Shown here in pieces: positions 41,301 through 53,300 of a stretch of 64,000 bases of DNA. Position numbers and translations under genes: made by a program. Under the pieces are notes generated by a model. That model was not told where the DNA came from. It ran no database searches and was given only the letters and a program-made list of their open reading frames with translations. Every line of letters begins with the position of its first letter. Positions within the stretch are counted from its first letter, which is position 1. This DNA comes from Apostichopus japonicus (Eukaryota; Echinodermata; Holothuroidea; Aspidochirotida; Stichopodidae): the NCBI RefSeq assembly GCF_037975245.1, contig NC_092564.1, forward strand, positions 23,946,484-24,010,483, in the 5' to 3' direction.

Positions 41301-44300
41301 CTGTGAAGATTATGCCTAATGTCACCATTCCTTCTTTTTTTCTTAATCGATTTTTGAGGACCAAAGTAGCAGCTTGTGTTTTATTGCACCTTAATGTTCC
41401 TTAATCCTTAAAGGGGCGTTCTGATGGCAGAAAATGTGACTCTTAGATAGAGAAAAAGAAAAGTATTTGAAACTGTTAGATGAAAACCCCATCTCAATAT
41501 CTTGTCCCAAACTCAAGATATGATTGATTAAATGGCTGGATAATCCCCTTGACCCTTCCCTGAATCCCCTGGATTCTTCCCTGGGGTAAATATATATGAT
41601 TAATTAAATGGCTGGATCCTTCCCTGGAGTGAAGATATGATTGATTACATGGCTTGATAATCCCCTGGATCCTTCCCTGGAGTTAAGATATGGTTGATTA
41701 AATGGCTTGATAATCCCCTGGATCCTTCCCTAAAGTGAAGATATGATTGATAAAATGGCTGGATAATCCCCTGGATCCTTCCCTGAATCCCCTGGATTCT
41801 TCCCTGGAGTAAATATATGATTAATTAAATGGCTGGATAATCTCCTGGATCCTTTCCTGGAGTGAAGATATGATTGATTAAATGGCTGGATCCTCCCCTG
41901 GATCCTTCCCTGGAGTGAAGATATGATTGATTAAATGGCTGGATAATCCCCTGGACCCTTCCCTGGAGTGAAGATATGATTGATTAAATGGCTGCATTAT
42001 CCCCTGGGTCCTTCTCTGGAGTGAAGATATGATTGATTAAATGGCTGGATAATCCTCTGGATCCTTCCCAGGAGTGAAGATATGATTGATTAAATGGCTG
42101 GATGATCCCCTGGATCCTTCCCTGGAGTGAATATATGATTGATTAAATGGCTGGATAATCCCCTGGACTCTTCCCTGCAGTGAAGATATGATTTATTAAA
42201 TGGCTGGATAATCCCCTGGATCCTTCCCTGTAGTGTTTCACAGTAGGAATTGTGTGATGTCATACCGGCCAAACGTTGTTCAGAGGCTTTACTTTCCTAG
42301 TATCATTTTCTTGTTGATTCATCCTCAAAACCCGATTGGCGAATGCCACCGGAAATTCTCTTTAGGTATGATACCACTACAACAGTGTGGCAAATGCCAC
42401 CGGAAATTCTCCTTAGGTATGATACCAATACCATTTCCTGTGGCGAATGCCACAGGAAATTCTCTTTAGGTATTATACCACTACCCCAGTGCGTCGATTG
42501 CAACCAAAAAGAGCTGCCTTATTGTACAGATAATTTTAAGCTGTCAATGTTCTCAGTTACAATAACGCTCACGGTTAATTTTGTTTGTTTTCTAAATGCA
42601 GAGGGACAATGAGAACTTACCGATCCTGTGTGAACTTCTTGGAATCGACCTGGTTCAAATGAGACAGTGGCTGTGCTGTAGAAAGATCGTCACCGTACGA
42701 GAAGTCCTCACCAAACCACTTCGTCATGACACCGTAAGTTTAAATTGGTCATGGTTACTATGAGGTTACTATACTTTTCTAGCATACCAGTAGCTTCGAG
42801 GCGACACTGCATTTTAATGCCCGAAGAGTAGCTTATGACTGATTCCTAAGGGGAGTATTTCTGTAAAAGGAGGGTTGATGCCTTATTTAGTGTCAAAGTA
42901 CTCTTTGGTTTTGTCGGTTGAGAATCGTGAGTTGACTCAAGCCAACTACTCTAATCTACATTACAATCAGTATATGAATGTGGCCTGCCTAGTGATGGTG
43001 ATGTACAGTAGTTACTAATACCTTATTTACGAGAAATTTAAATCGTCAAGCTTAGTAACTAGAGAAGTAAAGCGTTTCAAAACAAAAGCTTTAGCTGTAA
43101 GGTCAATAAAGAAGATTTTGTGGATATCAAAACCTTGTTCAATGATCTATGGTCTTGTTTCCTGTTTGAATATCTCTACAAAAAATACATGAACACAAAA
43201 TACCCTATTTAGTTTGTTGCGTACCTGTTACAAATGATGGTGGAAATATGAAATTACCAGGGGAGGAATAACCCCCATAAACACCTAGATCCCTGAGAAG
43301 ATATGCAAGGAGCATAGGCCAATCAGGAACAACCAATCAACATCGGATACTCTGAGACATAGACCAATCAGGGTTGCTAGACTAGACCAAGGCTGTTTAT
43401 TCTAAGTCTGCTTTAATTTAAATATTCAAGCAATTCAACATTCTATCAAATAAAGATCGATCAATGAGGATTCTATATTTCAGTGTACGTTGTCCCTTAA
43501 ACATGGTTGTTGTACAATTCGGCTGAAAATCATACCTGTATGCTGTCATATATTCAACCATAAACCAAGTCCCTGAAAATTTTGGAATATTGAGTCAATG
43601 AGCTGAATATGATAGGATGTAAATCAAGGATTTACATTAATTTTCCTTTTTTTTTTAAATTGATTCTGTTTTTGGTGGAGGTCATAGGTCATTTGGGTCA
43701 CAAGGGGTCAAATTGTGAAAACCTCGTAAACACGAAGAAGGGAATCATTGGCAGACCTCATATTTGGTGTGTAGGAGTACCACATTGTGTAAAAGAAGCC
43801 TATTGTTTTTGGTCGAAGTCAAAGGTCATTTGGGGTCATCAGGGTTCAAATTGTGGAAACCTTGTAATCACCATATCTCAATACTGGAACCTTGGGCCAA
43901 CCTTTAATTAGTGTGTAGAAGAACCACATTAAGTTAAAGAAGCCTATTGTTTTTGGTGGAGGTGAAAGGACATTGGTCACCAGGGGTCAAGTCGTGAAAC
44001 CCTCGTAAATATGTTCACCCTCACTATACATTACGTCAGATTCATGAAGGAAACTGCTCATGTTACATCATCGAAACCACAATGCAGTTTTGCATTCTGG
44101 TTTAAAGTTGATTCTGTTTCTTTGTCAGTAGCAGGTGTGTCCCTTGGAATTGTGTTTGTAATGTTTGTTCATTCATCATCCAGTGTTGTAAACACACAAT
44201 CTATCTTTCATTCTCTGGTTTGCCGTCATTCTGCTGATTACAATTTCGTTGTCTCGCCGACATACGTTCAATCATTTTAATCAGCTGGTTGCATTTTCAG

Positions 44301-47300
44301 TACGAGTGATCATACAAAGTATTCGTCACATGTATGTAGGTTTTAATATGAGCATACTCTTAACTACATTTCTCATCCTGCTCCCATGTTTTTATGTTCT
44401 ACTTATAGTCAGTAACAATTCTAAATTGGGAAGCACGTAGCCTAAAACCTTTACCCGTTTACCAGCATTTCTGACAAAGATTGCTATGTTGATTAGTCAT
44501 GGTGATACACTATCATGTAACTTGTTACATAAGAACATTCTAACGTGCACTGTATTGTTTCTCTGGAAGTATGCATGTTTGTTTGACAAAAGTGAAACAA
44601 ATATGCTTTTCTGTGCAAAAAGTCAATGTATAATATATGTGATGGTAGTATGTGTAAAGTTTAGATTTGAAGAAAACGGGGGGGGGGGGAGAGGGGGGGA
44701 GAACGAGGAAAAAGAAGAGACGAGAAGACAGTACTAGTAGCCTTTTCAATGTTCAGATCAACAAGGAATGAAATGTAACTTGTTCTCTTTCATATCTAGC
44801 AAGTTTATAGTAGTTTAATTTAAAGGTTAGCGGCCTAAATCATGTGATCATCGTTAGTAGAAGTGGTACATATTTTAATTTCCTGGAAAGCATTTAATCC
44901 CATTTAATCAGTATTTCATAGTTTCGCTCTTTAGAGTCGTAAGTGATCTTTTTCACCAAATCTCTTTCTTTATCAAGTGTTCATTCCAAGGAAGGTAAAA
45001 ACAAACAAATAAGTTTCTACCTTCGTAGACATCTGCAAGCAGTCATGTAAATATAGTGGCAAGGCATTTCAGGACTCAGAAAAGTCATGTCGTGGTAGAC
45101 CGTCCCAGATATGTTGCCAAAAAACATACAAGCAACTCGTAGTAATTTACGGAGCAATTGATAGAAAATAGAGAGAGCTTTGAAGTTAGAAAGCAAAATA
45201 AGAAATAAAAATAAACAGAAGAATAAAAATGATGCCAAACTGGGACTATGAGAGGGATGCAGCTGAGATATTAAAAATCGGTGGGAGGCGAATTCTAAAA
45301 GACCAAAGAATTAGATTCACGGAGGAAGCGGCGCAAATCCTCAGTTTAGGAAAATTTGTCCTTCATTCAAAGTGATGAAATCATATGCAAGACGTATGGT
45401 TCCCTCTATCTATTGTTAATATGAGAAGTCATTTCTGCTCCAGAAAATTGAAGCCATGATGTCGTGAAATGGTTCTTACTGTTTAAGGGAGGCGAGTGGG
45501 TCTTAAGAAATTCATGCTTTTCTTGTCTGTAAATGTTATAGGTGGGTTTGATCGCCTCAAGTTGCATGCTTCTCGTAGTTTTATGTTTTAAATAGTTTGG
45601 GGACCCTCATCAATTTCTTTGGAAGTATTTTGCCACGTCATTGGTCGGAATAGTTAGTTTAGAAAACACACCTTACGTTTTGGAAAATACTTAAGTGAGG
45701 GATGAAAGAGACTTTTGGAATGATTTTCTTTTGTAGACTGGACGATTTCAAAGAGATTTATTATATGGGTCCTTTGTTGGAAATTAGTTTGGGTAATTTC
45801 AGGTTTCATGTAAATTATGCATGCTTGAGTTCATTGATGGGATTGAGTGTAGTTAGTAACTAAATGTGTTGATTGGAAGAGTGCAGTGGGTCTGCTTGCT
45901 ATAGTCCGACATGTAAGAAATTCTTTGTTCTCTATTATGTTTGAAATTGAAAGATGTTAAGCACAATAGAAGGCAATTTATTTAAACAATGGCTTGTTAT
46001 TAAATTTAATAACAAAAAAAGTAATGGCAGGGCAAAAAATTGAATTTTAATATCTTTCTTTGATATGGTGGGGTGACCAGTCTAGGGGTGGAGGGGCCAG
46101 AGGTGGGTGGGGTATAAGAGGGATAGGTAACCCTCAAATAATTTGTTAGGAAAACAAATAAAAATTAGAAAGAAGAAGAAACATCCCAAAGACATTTCAT
46201 TGTTACTTGTTATGTATTTTACTGAAAAATATTACGAGGGAACAAGAAATATGAAAAAATACTGTAACTTCCATGGGTTCCTCACCAGGGCTCTGCCACC
46301 TTGGCGGCCCTCTGCACCCCAATGTACAATGTACCTCCACTCCAAGACAGAAATACCCACATTTGACACCACAGGTAATAGGAATGTTTATTGCAGTCTG
46401 CAAACTTTAACATGCAGCACCAGGAACAACATCCTATGTGATGGTTATTCAATCTTAAAAGATAAACTTAAAAAATACTGTTAAAATGAACCATTTTAAT
46501 GAATGGTGACTATGTGAGCAATCTTGCACTATGAGATAACCAGTAAATTTTAGTTCTGTGCATATTTTTCTTGTATTTGTTATTGTTATTGTTTAATAAT
46601 GTGACACTGGAGTCTCCTGCAGTATTGATTTAAAGAAAGTCTTTTAGACCTCCGTTGAATGAGCTGAATGTTCTTTGACGATTGTCTGCATAGCTTAGGG
46701 TAATGGCTGTATCAGCTTAAACAATTATATAATTCTTTAAGCTACACACTCTTAACTTGTGTTTTTCACCCCTTTTACTTGATTTGCAGGCTGTTTTTTC
46801 AAGGGACGCGCTTGCTAAGCATATCTACTCCCAACTGTTCTCTTGGATCGTGACTCAGATTAACAAGGCTATGGCCCCAACCATGAAACAGAAAGGATTC
46901 ATCGGTGTTTTAGATATTTATGGGTAAGCATCAGTTACTAGGTATCCATGGATAAGCATCTGGTACTAGGTATCCATGGATATGCATCTGGGACATTTAC
47001 TAGATGTTTGTGGGTAAGCATCTGGTACTCGGTATCCATGGATAAGCATCTGGGACATTTACTAGATGTTTGTGGGTAAGCAGCCGGTACTAGGTATCCA
47101 TGGATAAGCATCTGGGACATTTACTAGATGTTTGTGGGTGAGCATCCAGTACTAGGTATCCATGGATAAGCATCTGGTACTAGGTATCCATGGATAAGTG
47201 TCTGGGACATTTACTAGATGTTTGTGGGTAAGCATCTGGTACTCGGTATCCATGGATAAGCATCTGGGACATTTACTAGATGTTTGTAAGTGAGAGTCCG

Positions 47301-50300
47301 GTACTAGGTATGCATGGATATGCACCGGGGACATTTACTAGATGTTTGTGGGTGAGCAGCCGGTACTAGGTATCAATGGATAAGAGTCTGGGACATTTTC
47401 TAGACGTTTTGTGGGTAAGAATCCTGTACTAGGTATCCATGGGTAAGCATCTGGGATTATTTACTAGATGTTTTGTGGGTAAGCATCTTGTACTCAATGG
47501 ATAAATGTCTGGGTTATTTACTGTTTGTCTGTGTTTAAGCATCCAGTACTAAGTATCAATGGATAAGTGTCTGGGACATTTACTAGATGTTTTTGGGTAT
47601 GCATCTGGTACATTAAATACATTTATATGGGGTAGGTATGCACTATGTGTTCTCGGTAGCTTTCAATATCTGTGCTACATATCTATGTACCAACGTCTAT
47701 AGGTAAAATATTTCAGATGGATGCTAGAGTCAGCTGTTTTTATCACTTTGCAGAATCAGACAATGTTATGTTGATCTAATATTGCTAGTAATTTATTGCT
47801 TATATGTAAAGTTGTAGAGTGTCTGATGTTTTGATCTTCTTCAATGGCAAACCTCTGATGCAGATCCTGCTAGTATGGAGATGTCACGCACCTTCACTTA
47901 TATATCTATCTGCACAGGCTTGTGCAGTAGATAAGCAGTTTGTTTACAATTTGTATTCTCTTGAATTAAATTTTTATGTTGACAACAGTCTGTTTCAGGT
48001 TTTTCCTTCTGTTTTATTCCTTCTTAGATTTGAGATGTTTGACTTTAACAGCTTTGAGCAGTTTTGTATCAATTATGCCAATGAGAAACTACAGCAGCAG
48101 TTTACACAGGTAAGATTATGATGGTAGGAGAGATGTAGTAATGGTAGGAGAGATGTAGTAAGGAATTTAATAAACCATGGCAATGAGGGGTGAGGGTGGG
48201 GGTGGGGGAGGAGAAGGGGGTTAGGGGAATGACACCAGCTTATTCAAAATGGTTGATAAATGTGTCAGTTTCCCCTCAATCACCTGTTTTCATATGGAAC
48301 AGGGATGTAAGTCTTCCGGATTTTTAAGGAAATCCGGTTTTTTTTTTAATTCCAATAAGTCTTCCGTATTTTTACGGAAATCCGTTTTTTTTTTAAATTC
48401 CAATAAAGTTCCACAAAATTGTTCGAATATCAAAGACACAACGCGGCAAAAATGCCTGGCCCGTTGTAGCAAGCTAACTTCAATTTTCACTCATCGATCA
48501 CTCAAAATACCATTTCCAGTTTCGCATCATCGCATTGCACTTGTGCCATGTGAATATCGTTGCGTACGTGCGAACTTCAAATCGCTATAGCTCATTTCTG
48601 TCGTTGAAAAACCTTGCCTAATTCATGTTGATTGGACTGCTAATTAATATCTTCGTAACTGCTGGTGCTCGACATAAGTTTTGGAATTAACGCTTGTGAT
48701 ATTTGTGAGCGGCGGAAATCTCAAGATACGCATATGAAAGTCGATATTTGTGATCGCATTCGAATGTGAGACTGTTTTTTATTCCGTAGTTCGCTGCGAC
48801 GTATTCGTAACTTTGAGCTAGCCTAACATAACGATAGTGTGTAAGTAGTAAGAACTAGGGGTAAGATGTGTTAGCGCTAATACTTCTGAGCTAGCCTAAC
48901 ATAACGATAGTGTGTAAGTAGTCAGAGCTAGGAGTAGGATGTGTTAGGACGGCATTCACCTGGGGTCTCCGAATATTTTTTCCGGTTTTTTTTGGGGGCT
49001 GCACTTACATCCCTGATGGAACTTTCTCTTCCATGTCTAGGGGTCTAGAGATAGCTGCCTTATTAAGTACTGTCTCTCTCTGCAGTTTCTTTGACATGTT
49101 CTGGTTTACCGCCCTCCTTATTCGTTCGACCAATTATGATTTTCAGCACTGGGAAGTGTTCGTGTTTCATTCGCTTGTGGATGAAAGCTCTTTATTATTT
49201 CTCATTGTATTTACTTTGTTGAGGTTAAAAATTGCAATCACAACACAAGATGGTTGTTTCTACTCAGTGCTACTCAGACAAACTTTTATCAACTAATGTG
49301 AATACCAAGATTAACATTAATATCTTTGATACTTGCGGCCATAATCTGCATCTTCATACTTGGTGGATGTTATCTTATTTAGTGGATCATACTTGGTGGA
49401 TGTTATCTTATTTAGTGGATCATACTTGGTGGATGATATCTTATTTAGTGGATCATACTTGGTGGATGTTATCTTATTTAGTGGATCTTACTTGGTGGAT
49501 ATTATGTTCTCTTTTTACACTTTTAAAGAGACAAACAAAAAAAACTTATTTTAAATTCCTATATACAGTTACTAATAAATAATTTGCCTGCTGTATAGAT
49601 GTAACTTGTCTATTTCTGAACTTTATCAGTTTGCTTTTAGATCCTGCTATAATGACCCAGACCGGCTGGGACTTTAACTTCTAAATTTTTTATTTTTCAG
49701 CACGTTTTCAAGTTAGAGCAGGAAGAATATCTGAAGGAGAAGATTGAATGGTCTTTCATAGATTTCTACGATAACCAGCCGTGTATAGACCTCATCGAGA
49801 ATAAACTTGGCATATTGGATCTCCTAGATGAAGAGTGTATGGTATGTCTATACATTTCCCTAAAATTAAATTATCCAGCAAAACGTGATTCTTATCTTTT
49901 TCATTCCTCAAAAGTTTATGCTTTTATACTAGAAAAAGAGAAAGTGTATTAAAGGCTTAACCAGAAATATTATGTTCATTGATTGAACTGCCTACTGAAA
50001 GAAATTGTTTCACAATCATGGAAGTAAATTTAAACTTTCCACAAGATGCTTGAAAGAACGGGTTGACCTTTCCTTCCTTTAACTTCTTCAACAGCTGCCT
50101 AAAGGTGCAGACGATAACTGGTGTCAGAAACTTTACGCTAAACATTTGGAGAAGAAGCACTTCTCAAAGCCCAGGACGTCAAACACGTCGTTTGTGATCC
50201 ATCATTTTGCGGACAAAGTGGAGTACCAATCAGAGGGCTGTGTTGAGAAGAATAGAGACAACGTGAATGATGAGCATATCAAAATACTCAGAGGAAGCCA

Positions 50301-53300
50301 GGTGAGAAAATGTAATTTAGATAATAATAATAATTAACAAAGTGGAGTACCAATCGGAGGGCTGTGTGGAGAAGAATAGAGACAATGTGAATGATGAGCA
50401 TATCAAAATACTCAGAGCAAGCCAGGTGAGAAAATATAATAAGAATAATAATAAGAATAATTATAATAATAATAATAATAATAATATTAATAATAATTAA
50501 CAAAGTGGAGTACCAATCGGAGGGCTGTGTGGAGAAGAATAGAGACAATGTGAATGATGAGCATATCAAAATACTCAGAGCAAGCCAGGTGAGAAAATAT
50601 AATATGAATAATAATAAGAATAATTATAATAATAATAATACTAATAATAGTAATAATAATTAACAAAGTGGAGTACCAATCGGAGGGCTGTGTGGAGAAG
50701 ACTAGAGACAATGTCAATGATGAGCATATCAAAATACTCAGAGCAAGCCAGGTGAGAAAATATAATAAGAATAATAATAAGAACAATTAATAATAATAAT
50801 AATAACAATAATAATTAACAAAGTGGAGTACCAATCGGAGGGCTGTGTGGAGAAGAATAGAGACAATGTGAATGATGAGCATATCAAAATGCTCAGAGCA
50901 AGCCAGGTGAGAAAATATAATAAAGATAATAATAATAATAATAATACACAATAATACTGTAACAGCTCGGATCAATATATAATTGGTAAAACATAATAAT
51001 GTAAGTATCTTAAAGGTTGATTCCTAGTGAGACTGATAGCCAGTGTAATCCTCTTAATACAGGAGTAATGTGTTCTCTGTAGTTAGTATGTGCTACAATC
51101 CTTGCAGCCACATTTGTCGTAGAAACAAGTTGAGAATCTAATTATTTGGCAAGCCATACAAAAGTGAGGCCCACATATCAAAGCTGGGGTAACAGAAGCA
51201 TGTCTACACATTGTTCAGCTGCATTTTAGGAGTGAGATACTTTCTTAAAAGTCTGCTGCTGCACATAGGAGCAATATGACCAATAAATGTCATGTCACAT
51301 TCAAGTATTGTGCCCAAGTTTGAAAACTCTTTTTTGAAGAGCCAAACATGTCATTATATAGTCAAGTATGTGAAATATTTCTTACATGATACGATCTGTA
51401 CTAATCCTATTACAATTCATGCTACTCAAGTTAATTGTGCAGTGTTAATGCCATCTATGTTAAATCCAAGGTATGGTTTTCATGGTTCACGTTATCTGTA
51501 CTAGTCTGGGCTGGTCGTGTAGTTTACCTTTCATGTAACAGTATCCTCACTTCAAGTTTTCAAGTTTATTTGTCCACTTTCCATATATATAAACAGTAAC
51601 AGAGTCAATGAGTAATTTACTCACATTATGATGAAATAACAATAAACAAAGTACAAAATATGCTATAATGGAAGTGGAGGAACCAGAAGTAAGTAGAAAC
51701 TTTCGACTCTGGACCCTTAACAAACAAAAAGAAAATTTCAAAAAATCACATAAGTACAGAGAGAGTAAAGAGATAAGGAAATACAGAGAAAAAATATAAA
51801 GAGGAAGCAAAGAAAGGTAAAAGCAAATCCATACAAAGAGACAATGTAGGAACTCAGCGTAGGTGGTTTGTACTATTATTTAAAAGGTAATGCTTGAGTT
51901 TTCTTTTAAATGAGTTAAGAGTATTTGAGTTTTTGATATCTTGATCAAATGAGTTCCAGAAATGTACACCAGTACTTCATACTTGGGTTTGACTTGCTGA
52001 AAAAGAAGGTATTTTTTTTTTCACCAAATACTAAATTTCCCTTCTATGCAATTCTATTTTCTTGTGTTTCATAATCTAAATGTGCTGTTTAATGTATTTG
52101 CAGTTTGAATTCGTTGCCAATCTGTTTCGAGATGCCGACGCCCCAAAGATAGACAAGAGGAAAGCGCCAGTCAGGTCTTTACCCGCACCGGTAAAGGGAA
52201 ACAAAAGCTTCAAGAAATCTGTCGGAAGTCAGGTAGGCAAATTCTATCTTTTTTTCGGCAATTTTGTAATTAGAGAAGGGAGAATAGATCATGCCATTCT
52301 GAACTTTGACCTGGAGATATTAATATCCACAGAGCTAAAAATGCATGAAGTGTTGGATATTATATTCTGCAATATTTCATTTTGGAATTTCTGTCTGCGA
52401 CGTTAGAGAGATAACTGTTTTCTGGTTAAATATTGTGCAAGAAATTGTACAGAATACTTGAAGTTATGGTTTTCATGACCAAGCTTTAGCTCTTGTTTTG
52501 TTTCTTCAAGTACTCTGAAGCAAGTCTCCCGACGGTTGAAGAAGGTTACACAAAATGAAGCCTTTTTTATTATATGGTAGTTTGGTGGTCAGGGAGAATA
52601 TCACACTACTTGTAAAACATGTTAAGATGCAAAGTGTGTATCTTCAACATTCATTTTAGTTCAAGCACTGGCAATACTGTTTTCGTCTAGCACCCTCTTT
52701 AAATGGGGGTTGTAATCTGTTTACTTGATACTTCATTATACATGCTGGGAAGTATATAAAGACTGAATACTTTAGTATATAGGTGAGAAGGTTATAATAA
52801 CTTGATACTCCATGGTATATAGTGGGAAGTATAATTTCATACTCCATGGTATATAGTGGGAATGTGTATACTAACTTGATACTCTATGGTATATAGGTGA
52901 GAAGGGTATAATAACTTGATACTCCATGGTATATAGTGGGAAGTAAAATAATTTCATACTCCATGGTATATAGTGGGAATGTGTATACTAACTTGATACT
53001 CTATGGTATATAGTGGGAATGTGTATAATAACTTGATACTCCATGGTATATAGGTGAGAAGGGTATAGGAACTTGATACTCCATGGTATATAGTGGGAAT
53101 GTGTATATTAAATAACTTGATACTCCATGGTATATAGCGAGAAGGTTATAATAACTTGATACTCCATGGTATATAGTGAGAAGGTTATAATAACTTGATA
53201 CTCCATGGTATATAGTGGGAATGTGTATAATAACTTGATACTCCATGGTATATAGTGGGAATGTGTATAATAACTTGATACTCCATGGTTTTTAGGTGAG

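Larger units (their letters stand above)
40731..42601 (+). other. Intron 8 (1.9 kb)
   Basis: Nearly filled by a SINE (40888-41160), a ~53-bp minisatellite (41512-42235) and a 3-copy 51-53-bp repeat (42339-42493). Confidence 0.85.
48110..49700 (+). other. Intron 11 (1.6 kb)
   Basis: Contains a 21-bp duplication (atggtaggagagatgtagta, 48120-48161), a G-rich tract (48185-48225), the TIR transposon (48300-49015) and a 33-bp minisatellite (49355-49506). Confidence 0.85.
50302..52103 (+). other. Intron 13 (1.8 kb)
   Basis: The exon-derived array is followed by two separate LINE remnants on the minus strand and a pyrimidine-rich acceptor region. Confidence 0.85.

Noticed and set aside
41512-42235. 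Intron 8 minisatellite as a copy of the exon 8 junction
   Set aside because: Only gtgaaga(c/t)at is shared with the real donor; too short to claim common origin.
46143-46484. Possible extra exon in intron 9 (GC-richer block with gtaata donor near 46374)
   Set aside because: Exon 9 and exon 10 join in phase with continuous myosin similarity, and the translation shows no myosin match; more likely a repeat fragment.
49232-49582. 116-codon and overlapping repeat-containing open frames
   Set aside because: They arise from a 33-bp minisatellite whose length is a multiple of three; no conserved coding context.
50336-50906. Copies of exon 13 end as mutually exclusive exons
   Set aside because: No pyrimidine tract or AG lies in front of any copy, and only the exon's 3' part is present, so they cannot be spliced in as cassette exons.
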